Assembly (NCBI GenBank): GCA_004558305.1
Contig: SFDG01000016.1
Span: 1 to 45,170 of the forward strand
DNA from: Phocaeicola plebeius
Lineage (GTDB): Bacteria; Bacteroidota; Bacteroidia; Bacteroidales; Bacteroidaceae
Length of the DNA: 45,170 nucleotides
Direction of reading: 5' to 3'
Shown: piece by piece, positions 7,733 through 16,062 of the stretch
Layout of the letters: each line of letters starts with the position of its first letter
How positions within the stretch are numbered: the stretch's first letter is position 1
Notes under the pieces: generated by a model
Databases searched by the model: none
The model's input: the letters and a program-made list of their open reading frames with translations, nothing else
What the model was told of the DNA's origin: nothing
Made by a program: the position numbers and the translations under genes

Positions 7733-8695
7733 TTATAGCCCTTCCAGGATGCGTTTCAGCACGACGGTGGCCGAGATTTCGCGGTTGGCGGCTTCAGGGA
7801 TGACCAGCGAAGTGGGGGCTTCGATGACATCGTCCGAGACAATCATGTTGCGACGCACGGGCAGGCAGTGCATGAAGAAGGCATTGTTGGTCCAGCTCAT
7901 GTGCTCGGTGTCGACAGTCCAGCTCCTATCCTTGCTGAGCACCTTTCCGTAGTCTTCCGGACGGGTCACACCGGGGCAGGCCCAGTTCTTGGCATAGATG
8001 AAGTCGGCTCCTTCGAAGGCTTTCCGCTGGTCGTACTCCACACGGGCTCCCCGGACGAACTTCGGATCGAGTTCATAGCCTTCCGGATGGGTGATGACGA
8101 AGTCCACATCGGCCTCGTTCATGAAGTCGGCAAACGAGTTCGGGACTGCCTGAGGCAGTGCACGGGGATGGGGTGCCCAGGTCAGTACGACTTTCGGACA
8201 CTCCGTCCGTTTGTACTCCTCGATGGTGATGAGGTCGGCGAAGGCCTGCAGGGGATGGCCGGTAGCAGCTTCCATCGAGAAAACCGGTTTGCCGGAGTAG
8301 CGGATGAACTGGTTCAGTATCTTTTCGGTGTAGTCGTCTTCACGGCTTTCGAAACGGGCGAAGGAGCGGACACCGATGATGTCGCAGTAGCTGGCCATGA
8401 CAGGAATGGCTTCCAGCAGATGTTCGCTCTTGTCGCCGTCCATGACGACACCGCGTTCGGTCTCCAGTTTCCAGGCTCCCTGGTTCACATCCAGCACAAT
8501 GACATCCATGCCCAGGTTGCGGGCAGCCTTTTGGGTGCTGAGGCGGGTACGCAGGCTGTTATTGAAGAAAATCAGCAGGCACGTCTTGTGCTTGCCCAGC
8601 GATTCATACTGGTAACGGTCTTTCTTGATGGTGAAAGCTTCTGCCAAGGCGGCCTTCAGGTCGCCTAGGTCGAATACGTTGGTGTAAGTTCTCAT
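7733..8695 (-). CDS. argF': N-succinylornithine carbamoyltransferase (ArgF')
   Basis: Transfers the carbamoyl group from carbamoyl phosphate to an N-acylated ornithine in arginine biosynthesis. The 320-residue protein aligns closely, from memory, with the Bacteroides fragilis enzyme that uses N-succinyl-L-ornithine. Seen motifs are the carbamoyl-phosphate loop FFNNSLRTRLSTQKA, the block QGAWKLETERGVVMDGDK, TWAPHPRALPQAVPNSFA, and HCLPVRRN near the C-terminus. The residue that separates succinyl- from acetyl-ornithine enzymes (Pro90 in the B. fragilis protein) is Ser90 here, in DGDKSEHLLEAIP. It follows proA by 37 bases on the same strand. Confidence 0.93.
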   Translation of the reverse strand: MRTYTNVFDLGDLKAALAEAFTIKKDRYQYESLGKHKTCLLIFFNNSLRTRLSTQKAARNLGMDVIVLDVNQGAWKLETERGVVMDGDKSEHLLEAIPVMASYCDIIGVRSFARFESREDDYTEKILNQFIRYSGKPVFSMEAATGHPLQAFADLITIEEYKRTECPKVVLTWAPHPRALPQAVPNSFADFMNEADVDFVITHPEGYELDPKFVRGARVEYDQRKAFEGADFIYAKNWACPGVTRPEDYGKVLSKDRSWTVDTEHMSWTNNAFFMHCLPVRRNMIVSDDVIEAPTSLVIPEAANREISATVVLKRILEGL

Positions 8696-8732
8696 ACCTA
8701 TATTATATATGTTGATTCAGATGTCGGAACAT

Positions 8733-9983
8733 TCATCGGGGACGGACCTGGCCGTTTCCTTCGATGAGCCATTTGTAGGTGGTCATTTCGCGCAGCCCCA
8801 TCGGTCCGCGGGCATGCAACTTCTGGGTACTGATGCCAATCTCGGCTCCCAGCCCGAATTGGGCCCCGTCGGTGAACGAGGTCGGTGCATTGGTGTAGAC
8901 GCAGGCTGCATCCACTACGCGACTGAAGTAGCGGGCGGTGTCCGTTTCCTCGGTCACGATGCATTCGCTGTGCTTGGACCCGTTGGCGCGGATATGGGCA
9001 GCCGCTTCCTGTACATTGGCCACGGTGCGGACAGCCATCTTATAGTCCAGGAATTCCGTGCCGAAACTGTCGTCGGCAGCCGGTTCAAGCAACTGGTCGG
9101 GATAGTGGCCCTGCAATGCCTGGAAAGCTTCTGCGTCGGCATAGATGCGGACATGGCTTTCCTGTAGCGGCGCACACAGGTCGGGCAGGTCGGCTAGTCG
9201 GGCGCGATGGACCAATAGGCAGTCGAGGGCATTGCAGACACTGACCCGACGGGTCTTGGCATTGCAGACAATGGCAGTTCCCTTCTGCAGGTCGCCCGCC
9301 GCATCGAAGTAGGTGTGGCATACGCCGGCTCCCGTTTCGATGACCGGTACGGCAGCATGTTGGCGCACATACTGGATGAGCTGTTTCCCGCCCCGGGGAA
9401 TCAGTACGTCAATATACCCCACAGCTCCCAGCAGTTCGGTCGTAGCTTCGCGCGAGGCCGGCAGCAGTTCCACGGTGTGTGGGTCGATGTCGAAGCGGGC
9501 CAGTACCTCATGAATCAGCCGGACGATAGCCCGGTTCGAGCAGTCCGCATCGCTGCCTCCTTTCAGTACGCAGGCACTGCCGCTCTTGAAACAGAGGGAG
9601 AAGACATCGAAGCTGACATTGGGGCGTGCCTCGTAGATGACTCCGATGACCCCGAAAGGGACACTGACTTTCTGCAGGTGAAGTCCGTTGGGGAGGATAC
9701 GGTCATCAAGCACGATGTCCAAGGGCGAGGGCAGTTCGGCCACCCGACGGGTGTCAGCGGCAATTCCCCTCAGGCGTTCGGCAGTCAGTTTCAGACGGTC
9801 ATATTTAGGGTCGTCCGGACTCATCCGGGCCAGGTCCTCGGCATTGGCGGCCAGCAGTTCGTCGGTATGCTGCAGCAGTTCGTCGGCTACGGCTTCCAGT
9901 ACGCGGTTGATGGTGTCCGGGCCGATCAGTGCCAGTTGGTACGAAGCGTTGCGGACGGCTTCTAATGTGTCAGTAATCATCAT
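8733..9983 (-). CDS. proA: Gamma-glutamyl phosphate reductase
   Basis: NADPH-dependent reduction of gamma-glutamyl phosphate to glutamate semialdehyde, the second step of proline synthesis. The 416-residue protein has ALDH-superfamily blocks typical of ProA: PFGVIGVIYEARPNV, LKGGSDADCSNRAI, PRGGKQLIQYV, the catalytic-cysteine stretch RRVSVCNALDCLLVH and the C-terminal GLGAEIGISTQKLHARGPMGLREMT. GAGGA lies before the tandem ATG pair at 9983/9980. ProB (glutamate 5-kinase), often adjacent in relatives, is not next to it; the upstream neighbour is divergent. Confidence 0.96.
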   Translation of the reverse strand: MMITDTLEAVRNASYQLALIGPDTINRVLEAVADELLQHTDELLAANAEDLARMSPDDPKYDRLKLTAERLRGIAADTRRVAELPSPLDIVLDDRILPNGLHLQKVSVPFGVIGVIYEARPNVSFDVFSLCFKSGSACVLKGGSDADCSNRAIVRLIHEVLARFDIDPHTVELLPASREATTELLGAVGYIDVLIPRGGKQLIQYVRQHAAVPVIETGAGVCHTYFDAAGDLQKGTAIVCNAKTRRVSVCNALDCLLVHRARLADLPDLCAPLQESHVRIYADAEAFQALQGHYPDQLLEPAADDSFGTEFLDYKMAVRTVANVQEAAAHIRANGSKHSECIVTEETDTARYFSRVVDAACVYTNAPTSFTDGAQFGLGAEIGISTQKLHARGPMGLREMTTYKWLIEGNGQVRPR

Positions 9984-10046
9984 TTTTCCTCGTTTTTGGG
10001 TTACACGCTCGCAAAAATAGGATTAATTTTATTATTTCCTTTTATT

Positions 10047-10081
10047 TTTGGCCAGATATTGACAAATCTTTCTTATCTTTA
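10047..10081 (+). promoter_or_regulatory. Candidate promoter of the DUF2007 gene and its downstream partner
   Basis: TTTG (10047-10050) and TATCTTTA (10074-10081, one mismatch to TAnnTTTG) are separated by 23 bases, about 50 bases before the ATG at 10130. Confidence 0.5.
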
Positions 10082-10129
10082 CCCTACCGAGAAAGAAAAC
10101 AGAATTATTAACCAAAAAACAGACAGATT

Positions 10130-10360
10130 ATGGAACCTAAAATGTATGGATCGCTGGTAGAGGTTTTCCGGGGCAGTCTCTGGGAAGCTGAGATTGTGAA
10201 AGGCCTGCTCAATTCGGCCGGAGTGTCGTCGATGATCAAAGACGAAGGCCTGTCGATGGTGACTTCTCCTTATTTGGACATGGGAGGCCAGGTACTGGTC
10301 ATGGTTAATAAGGAAGAAGAAGTGTATGCCCGAAAAGTTGTAGCAGAAAAAACAGCATGA
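10130..10360 (+). CDS. DUF2007 family protein
   Basis: A 76-residue cytosolic protein of the DUF2007 type (annotated as putative signal-transducing proteins, function unproven). The pattern VEVFRGSLWEAEIVKGLLNSAGVSSMIKDEG, then GGQVLVMVNKEEEVYARKVV, fits the single ferredoxin-like fold of the family. Its stop overlaps the start of the next gene as ATGA (10357-10360), so the two are likely translationally coupled. Confidence 0.75.
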   Translation: MEPKMYGSLVEVFRGSLWEAEIVKGLLNSAGVSSMIKDEGLSMVTSPYLDMGGQVLVMVNKEEEVYARKVVAEKTA

Positions 10361-10830
10361 AAATTTCATTTGCGGCAGCTGTGGCTGCCTTGTCGTTGCT
10401 TGCCTTTCCGGTGAAAGCGCAAGAACTGGTTACTACGGAATGGAAAGCCTACGGGGTCTCGTTCAAGGTTCCCGCAGGCTTTGCCGTGGAAGACGATTCG
10501 GAGGAAGGATTCGTCATTGCCGACCCTACTTATTATGTCACCGTGCAGCTCCTCGAAGGCGACGGACTGCGTGCCGCTGAACTGGCGGAAGAGTTGAAGA
10601 ACGTGGCCACGGACGATGAAGTGACCCGGCAGTCGGAGGTCACGGCGTTCGACCTGCCGCAGTTCCACGGGGTGCAGTTGTCCGGCGATTGTGAGACGGA
10701 ACCTTGCACCTACAGTTATCTGATGGCCAAGGACGGCAGTTGCGGATTTTATGTATCGATTCTGTACAAAGAGAAGAACGATGCGATGCCCGGCCGTATC
10801 CTCCGCAGTTTCCAGTTGAAAGACGACTGA
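10357..10830 (+). CDS. Small exported protein of unknown function
   Basis: A 157-residue protein with a clear signal peptide (MKISFAAAVAALSLLAFPVKA, then Gln). The mature part is short and beta-rich, with a KAYGVSFKVPAGFAVEDDSEEGFVIAD block and two cysteines in GDCETEPCTYSYL that could pair. I do not recognise a named family. Its start overlaps the DUF2007 stop by four bases, which implies co-expression. The predicted periplasmic location follows from the signal peptide. Confidence 0.75.
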   Translation: MKISFAAAVAALSLLAFPVKAQELVTTEWKAYGVSFKVPAGFAVEDDSEEGFVIADPTYYVTVQLLEGDGLRAAELAEELKNVATDDEVTRQSEVTAFDLPQFHGVQLSGDCETEPCTYSYLMAKDGSCGFYVSILYKEKNDAMPGRILRSFQLKDD

Positions 10831-10890
10831 AGCATGGCGACGGGATGCCCCAGGCTGTCCGAGAATGGTCTTTTCGCTTTCCTTTTTCCC

Positions 10891-10920
10891 TGTCATTTCG
10901 AACGAAGTGAGAAATCTGTC
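10891..10920. repeat. Dispersed intergenic repeat, copy 1
   Basis: A 30-base segment opening TGTCATTTCGAACGAAGTGA and ending GAAATCTGTC. It resembles segments at 30654-30684 and 41705-41734, sharing a GA-CG-AGTG core and an (A)TCTGT-like end. It sits in the 213-base gap before the lytic transglycosylase, where I see no other gene. Confidence 0.55.
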
Positions 10921-11043
10921 AGCGCAAGTGGAGGTATTATCGAATAGTTGCTTGCTTAGGAAAAATGGTGAAAGAAACTTAATACATTTCCCCGTTCTGT
11001 TGATTCTCCTTAACTTAGTACCAAAATCATTTGTCGAGCAAAC

Positions 11044-11190
11044 ATGGAACTGAGAAAATGTATCTTTCACTATAAAAACATGGCTGTACTTATGGCACTC
11101 TTGCTGGCAGGAGACGCTTCGCTGGTGGCGCAGCGTCCGGTTTCCGAAGCAGTGCGAGACCATCGACCTGACCCGCTTCGACCGGCATGA
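11044..11190 (+). pseudogene. Detached signal-peptide fragment of the lytic transglycosylase
   Basis: Reading from ATG 11044 gives 48 residues with a signal peptide (MAVLMALLLAGDASLVA, then Gln) and a short mature start RPVSEAV before running out of frame to TGA at 11188. The continuation homologous to the downstream enzyme (TIDLTRFDRHERM) is in the next frame. This is therefore the 5' part of the same gene, separated by a one-base excess (or two-base loss) at about 11140-11157. Confidence 0.75.
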
Positions 11191-11194
11191 ACGG

Positions 11195-11959
11195 ATGGAC
11201 CGGGAACTGCTGGCCTTCTGCTATATGCACAGCACTTCACTGCAGATCATCAAACGCGCCAACCGGTATTTCCCCGTGGTAGAACCGATTCTGGCCGACA
11301 ATGGCGTGCCCGACGACTTCAAGTACCTGATGGCCATCGAGAGCAATGTGGACCCCTTGGCCCGTTCGGGGGTAGGAGCCGCCGGACTCTGGCAGTTCAT
11401 GCCCGAAACGGGACGAGAGTTCGGCCTGACGGTCAACAACCATGTCGACGAACGCTATCATGTGGAGAAGGCTACCCGTGCCGCCTGCAAGTACCTGAAG
11501 CAGGCCTATGCCAACTACAAGAGTTGGATCAGCGTGGCAGCTGCCTACAATGCCGGGCAGGCACGTATCGCCCGCGAACTGCAACGGCAATATGTCGATG
11601 AGGCGCTCGACCTTCACCTTGTTACGGAAACTGCCCGCTATGTCTACCGTATCCTGGCCGTCAAGCAGCTGCTGGCGAATCCCCGGTCATTCGGGTTCCG
11701 CCTGCGGGTGTCCGACCTTTATCCGCCGGTGCCCTACCGGGAAATCAAGGTGACCCGCACCATCGACGACCTGCCGCGTTTTGCCAAGCAGCAGGGCATC
11801 AACTACGCATTGCTGCGCCACCTGAATCCTTGGATTCGCAGTCAGACCTTGCCGGTGCATGGAGGGCAGCAGTATGCCCTGCGGATTCCCGATGCCGAAG
11901 GGATGTACTACCCTCCTCGCGTCACACTTCCCCACAATCCCGCCTGGGTGGTGGAATGA
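11195..11959 (+). CDS. Lytic transglycosylase, SLT domain (5' end frameshifted)
   Basis: Membrane-bound or periplasmic murein lytic transglycosylase of the MltD-like type, which cleaves the peptidoglycan glycan backbone. The frame carries an SLT domain with the catalytic Glu in LMAIESNVDPLARSGVGAAGLWQFMPET, then VAAAYNAGQARI and TARYVYRILAVKQLL. A C-terminal LysM-like segment follows (VTRTIDDLPRFAKQQGINYALLRHLNPW). The first ATG in frame (11195) falls inside conserved sequence: the residues before it, QCETIDLTRFDRHER, are also family-like. The signal peptide is encoded in a different frame from 11044. Without it the enzyme would stay in the cytosol, so the gene is either broken, frameshift-expressed or affected by a sequencing error. 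Confidence 0.8.
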   Translation: MDRELLAFCYMHSTSLQIIKRANRYFPVVEPILADNGVPDDFKYLMAIESNVDPLARSGVGAAGLWQFMPETGREFGLTVNNHVDERYHVEKATRAACKYLKQAYANYKSWISVAAAYNAGQARIARELQRQYVDEALDLHLVTETARYVYRILAVKQLLANPRSFGFRLRVSDLYPPVPYREIKVTRTIDDLPRFAKQQGINYALLRHLNPWIRSQTLPVHGGQQYALRIPDAEGMYYPPRVTLPHNPAWVVE

Positions 11960-11994
11960 GCCGAATTATTCATTAACCATTTATACTTACCTTT

Positions 11995-14900
11995 ATGAAG
12001 AAAACAGTTTTGTTGGGATGGGCTGCCCTGGCATTCCTCGGTGCGCAAGCTCAATCCTTTCAGGAGTGGCAGGATGCCAATGTGAACGAAGTGAACAGGG
12101 CACCCATGCACACCCATTTTTTTGCTTACGAGACGACGGAAGCTGCCGACAAGGCGGTGAAGGAGGACTCGAAGAATTTCATGACCCTGAACGGTACCTG
12201 GAAATTCAACTGGGTACGCAACGCTGACCAGCGGCCTACCGACTTCTGGCAGACATCGTTTAATGACAAGGGATGGGACGATCTGAAGGTTCCTGCCGTA
12301 TGGGAACTCAATGGGTATGGCGATCCCATTTACGTCAACGTGGGCTATGCCTGGAGAAGCCAGTTCAAGAACAATCCTCCGTTTGTTCCCAACGAGAACA
12401 ATCATGTAGGCTCGTACCGGCGCACCGTTACCGTGCCGGCCGACTGGAACGGCAAGGACATCTATGCCCATTTCGGTTCGGTGACATCGAACATGTATCT
12501 TTGGGTCAACGGCAAGTATGTAGGCTACAGCGAAGACAGCAAGCTGGAGGCTGAATTCGACCTGACCAAGTATCTCAAACCGGGGCAGCCGAACCTCATT
12601 GCCTTCCAGGTGTTCCGCTGGTGCGACGGTTCGTACCTCGAAGACCAGGACTTCTTCCGCTACAGTGGCGTGGGACGCGACTGCTACCTCTATGCCCGCA
12701 ACCGCCAGCGGATTGAAGATATCCGCGTCACTCCCGATCTGGACAGCGACTACCGGAACGGAACCTTGACCGTGGGGCTGGACCTGAAGGGAAGTGCCAA
12801 CGTGACCCTTGAACTCCTGGATGCCCGTCGCCAGCCCGTGGCCACCACCGATGTGAAAGGCTCCGGAAAGGTGACTGCCACCCTGTCGGTAGACCAGCCG
12901 AACAAGTGGAGTGCAGAGACACCTTATCTGTATACTTTGCGTGCTTCCCTGAAGAACGGGGGAAAGACCACCGAGGTGGTGCCCGTGAAGGTTGGGTTCC
13001 GCAAGATTGAAATCAAGAACGCCCAGATTCTCGTCAACGGCCAGCCGGTGCTCTTCAAGGGGGCAGACCGCCACGAACTCGATCCCGACGGAGGATATGT
13101 GGTTTCGCGCGAACGGATGTTGCAGGATGTGCAGATCATGAAGCAGTTCAACCTCAACGCCGTGCGTACCTGCCATTATCCGGACGACAACTACTGGTAT
13201 GAACTGTGCGACCAGTATGGCTTGTATGTGGTGGCCGAGGCGAACGTGGAATCGCACGGCATGGGGTACGGCGACCGTTCGCTGGCCAAGAACCCGCTCT
13301 ACAAGAAAGCGCATCTGGAGCGCAACCAGCGCAATGTACAGCGGGGTTACAACCACCCCAGCATCATCTTCTGGTCGTTAGGCAACGAGGCCGGCTACGG
13401 CGCGAACTTCGAGGCAGCCTACGACTGCGTGAAGGCAGAAGATGCTTCCCGTGCCATACAGTACGAGCAGGCCGGACAACAGGGCAAGACCGATATTTTC
13501 TGCCCGATGTATTACGGTTACGACTCCTGCGAACGCTATGGAGCCGATGCCAGCAAGACCAAGCCCCTCATCCAGTGCGAGTACGCCCACGCTATGGGTA
13601 ACTCTCAGGGCGGCTTCAAGGAATACTGGGACCTGATTCGCAAATACCCCAACTATCAGGGTGGATTCATCTGGGACTTTGTCGACCAGTCCTGCCGCTG
13701 GACCGGCAAGGACGGAAAGACCATCTATGCCTACGGAGGCGACTTCAACCGCTTCGATGCCAGCGACAATAACTTCTGCGACAACGGACTGATCAGTCCC
13801 GACCGTGTACCTAATCCACACATGTACGAAGTGGGTTACTACTACCAGAATATCTGGACCACGGCGGCCGACTTGCAGAACGGTGAGGTCAAGGTCTACA
13901 ACGAGAACTTCTTCCGCGACCTCTCAGCCTATGCGCTGGAATACGAGGTGGTGGCCAACGGCAAAGTGGTCCGCAGCGGACGGGTCGACCAGCTGGCTGT
14001 GGCTCCGCAGCAGACGGCCAGTGTGAAACTGGATTTGGGTTCCCGCTGTGCAAGCAAGGAATGGCTGCTCAACGTGCGCTATGTGCAGAAGAACCGCGAA
14101 GGCCTGTTGCCTGCCGGTCATGTAGTGGCACAGGACCAGCTGCGTCTGAACGACTATACGGCACCTTCGATGGAGCTGGCCAACGTATCGCCGGTCAATG
14201 TGGCACCGGTAGTACCTGTAGTGGCCGACAACGACCGTACCTACCTCATCGTGAAAGGCGAGGATTTCGATATTGAATTCAACAAGGAGAACGGGTTCCT
14301 GTCCCATTACGAAGTGGCCGGCACGAACTTCCTGAAGGAAGAGGCCCAGCTGACCCCCAACTTCTGGCGTGCCCCGACCGACAACGATTACGGAGCCGGC
14401 CTGCAGCGCCGGTATGCGGCCTGGAAGCAGCCCCAGTTCAAGCTCGAATCGCTGACCCACGAGACGGACGGTGGTCTGGTGACCGTGAAGGCTGCCTATA
14501 CGGCGAAAGACCTGCCTGGCCAGTTCACCCTGACTTACGTCATCAACAATGCCGGTGAGGTAAAGGTGACCCAGCAACTGGCAGCCGACAAGGAGGCCAA
14601 GGTATCTCCTATGTTCCGTTTCGGAATGCAGCTGCCGATGCCGAAGAGCTTCGAGCAGATTGCCTACTATGGCCGCGGACCGGTGGAGAACTATGCCGAC
14701 CGCAACCATTCCACCTTCCTCGGTATCTATCATCAGACTGTTTCCGAGCAGTACTATCCCTACATCCGTCCGCAGGAAAGCGGCAACAAGACCGATATCC
14801 GCTGGTGGAGACTGTACAATGCCGCTGGCCGTGGCCTGCAGTTCGTGGCAGCTGCTCCGTTCTCCGCTTCGGCTCTCCACTATGACATCGCTACGTTGGA

Positions 14901-15105
14901 CGATGGCACAGAAAAGGACCAGCGTCATTCCGGCGAACTGACCGAGGACGATGTAACGAATTTCTGCATCGACAAGGTACAGCAAGGTCTGGCCTGCGAG
15001 AACAGCTGGGGAGCCATTCCGCGCAAGGAATACCTCCTGCCCTACGGAGATTATGAGTTCACGTTCATCATGACTCCTGTGCAGAACAACATGGTCATCG
15101 AATAA
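11995..15105 (+). CDS. Exported GH2 beta-galactosidase
   Basis: Large LacZ-type glycoside hydrolase of 1036 residues with a signal peptide (MKKTVLLGWAALAFLGAQA, then Gln), so it is periplasmic or surface-exposed. Domains in order are the sugar-binding jelly roll (about 50-220), an Ig-like domain (about 225-335), the TIM barrel (about 340-630) and the C-terminal domains including beta-galactosidase small chain (about 740-1030). The acid/base Glu465 lies in SLGNEAGYG and the nucleophile Glu529 in IQCEYAHAMGNSQGGF. GRGPVENYADR marks the small-chain domain. No SusC/SusD pair is nearby, so the natural glycan is not indicated. It starts 35 bases after the transglycosylase. Confidence 0.93.
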   Translation: MKKTVLLGWAALAFLGAQAQSFQEWQDANVNEVNRAPMHTHFFAYETTEAADKAVKEDSKNFMTLNGTWKFNWVRNADQRPTDFWQTSFNDKGWDDLKVPAVWELNGYGDPIYVNVGYAWRSQFKNNPPFVPNENNHVGSYRRTVTVPADWNGKDIYAHFGSVTSNMYLWVNGKYVGYSEDSKLEAEFDLTKYLKPGQPNLIAFQVFRWCDGSYLEDQDFFRYSGVGRDCYLYARNRQRIEDIRVTPDLDSDYRNGTLTVGLDLKGSANVTLELLDARRQPVATTDVKGSGKVTATLSVDQPNKWSAETPYLYTLRASLKNGGKTTEVVPVKVGFRKIEIKNAQILVNGQPVLFKGADRHELDPDGGYVVSRERMLQDVQIMKQFNLNAVRTCHYPDDNYWYELCDQYGLYVVAEANVESHGMGYGDRSLAKNPLYKKAHLERNQRNVQRGYNHPSIIFWSLGNEAGYGANFEAAYDCVKAEDASRAIQYEQAGQQGKTDIFCPMYYGYDSCERYGADASKTKPLIQCEYAHAMGNSQGGFKEYWDLIRKYPNYQGGFIWDFVDQSCRWTGKDGKTIYAYGGDFNRFDASDNNFCDNGLISPDRVPNPHMYEVGYYYQNIWTTAADLQNGEVKVYNENFFRDLSAYALEYEVVANGKVVRSGRVDQLAVAPQQTASVKLDLGSRCASKEWLLNVRYVQKNREGLLPAGHVVAQDQLRLNDYTAPSMELANVSPVNVAPVVPVVADNDRTYLIVKGEDFDIEFNKENGFLSHYEVAGTNFLKEEAQLTPNFWRAPTDNDYGAGLQRRYAAWKQPQFKLESLTHETDGGLVTVKAAYTAKDLPGQFTLTYVINNAGEVKVTQQLAADKEAKVSPMFRFGMQLPMPKSFEQIAYYGRGPVENYADRNHSTFLGIYHQTVSEQYYPYIRPQESGNKTDIRWWRLYNAAGRGLQFVAAAPFSASALHYDIATLDDGTEKDQRHSGELTEDDVTNFCIDKVQQGLACENSWGAIPRKEYLLPYGDYEFTFIMTPVQNNMVIE

Positions 15106-15135
15106 TACCTGAGGAACTGGTTTCCCGAAGGTGAT

Positions 15136-15208
15136 ATAGACACAGATTGGCACTTTTTTCGAGGGTTTCTCCCTAAAATCTGAGAAATGTGTGTTAATCT
15201 GTGTCTAT
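15136..15208. repeat. Intergenic inverted repeat upstream of the Lrp-type regulator
   Basis: ATAGACACAGATT (15136-15148) is exactly complementary to AATCTGTGTCTAT (15196-15208), with partial pairing continuing inward. The interior holds a smaller AGGG...CCCT hairpin. It could end transcription of the GH2 gene. Its right arm abuts the -33 box of the next promoter. Confidence 0.7.
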
Positions 15209-15243
15209 TTTGTGTCCTCATTCAAAAACTTTGTCTATATTTG
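15209..15243 (+). promoter_or_regulatory. Promoter of the Lrp/AsnC regulator operon
   Basis: TTTG (15209-15212) and TATATTTG (15236-15243, exact TAnnTTTG) are separated by 23 bases, 31 bases before the start codon. Confidence 0.6.
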
Positions 15244-15274
15244 CTTACAAAATGATATAATAAGCAATAAAAGT

Positions 15275-15742
15275 ATGGAAAAAATTGACAACCTTGACAA
15301 ACAGATTTTGGAGATTATCTCCCAAAATGCACGTATTCCTTTCAAAGATGTAGCTGCCGATTGCGGTGTATCGCGTGCGGCCATTCACCAGCGGGTCCAG
15401 CGGTTGATTGACTTGGGTGTCATTGTCGGGTCGGGTTATCATGTAAACCCGAAGAGTTTGGGATACAGCACTTGCACCTATGTAGGAATCAAATTGGAAA
15501 AAGGTTCTATGTATAAAAGTGTGGTGGCAGAATTGAACAAGATTCCCGAAATCGTGGAATGCCATTTCACGACGGGTCCCTATACCATGTTGACCAAATT
15601 ATATTCTACCGACAACGAGCATCTGATGGAACTGCTGAATTCCCGGATTCAGGAGATTCCCGGTGTAACGGCCACCGAAACGCTCATTTCACTGGAACAG
15701 AGCATCAAGAAAGAAATCCCTATCCGTAATCCGAACGAATGA
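15275..15742 (+). CDS. Lrp/AsnC family transcriptional regulator
   Basis: A 155-residue regulator. The N-terminal helix-turn-helix (LDKQILEIISQNARIPFKDVAADCGVSRAAIHQRVQRLIDLGVIVGSGY) is followed by the RAM/AsnC ligand-binding domain (YVGIKLEKGSMYKSVVAELNKIPEIVECHFTTGPYTMLTKLY). Such proteins form octamers that sense amino acids and control amino-acid metabolism and transport. The start at 15275 fits the family N-terminus and comes after the promoter. Genes for a DUF4491 protein, LysO subunits and peptidases follow closely, so they are plausible targets. The inducer cannot be read from the sequence. Confidence 0.92.
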   Translation: MEKIDNLDKQILEIISQNARIPFKDVAADCGVSRAAIHQRVQRLIDLGVIVGSGYHVNPKSLGYSTCTYVGIKLEKGSMYKSVVAELNKIPEIVECHFTTGPYTMLTKLYSTDNEHLMELLNSRIQEIPGVTATETLISLEQSIKKEIPIRNPNE

Positions 15743-16053
15743 TGGACTGGCTTACCGCTCACCACTTGGGAGGGATAGCCATCGGCATCTGTACCTTTCT
15801 CATCATCGGGTTGTTCCATCCGGTTGTCGTCAAAGCCGAATATTATTGGGGCACCCGGTGCTGGTGGGTATTCTTGTTGCTGGGACTGGCGGGGCTGGCC
15901 GGTTCTGTCCTGCTCCACCACTTGCTGTTGTCATCGCTGTTGGGCGTATTTTCTTTTTCTTCCTTCTGGACCATCAAGGAACTGTTCGAGCAGCGCGAGC
16001 GGGTGCGCAAAGGCTGGTTCCCGATGAATCCGAAGCGGAAGCACGAATATTGA
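15739..16053 (+). CDS. DUF4491 family membrane protein
   Basis: A 104-residue protein with three hydrophobic segments and a conserved-looking GLFHPVVVKAEYYWGTRCWWVF block that matches the DUF4491 family; no function is known. Its ATGATG start overlaps the TGA of the Lrp-type gene, so the pair is translationally coupled. The C-terminal tail (RERVRKGWFPMNPKRKHEY) is basic and probably cytosolic. Confidence 0.78.
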   Translation: MMDWLTAHHLGGIAIGICTFLIIGLFHPVVVKAEYYWGTRCWWVFLLLGLAGLAGSVLLHHLLLSSLLGVFSFSSFWTIKELFEQRERVRKGWFPMNPKRKHEY

Positions 16054-16062
16054 CCGACCGCC

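Noticed and set aside
11908..15153. Two long frames antisense to the GH2 gene
   Set aside because: They lack family motifs and start signals and reflect the scarcity of TTA, CTA and TCA codons in the sense gene.
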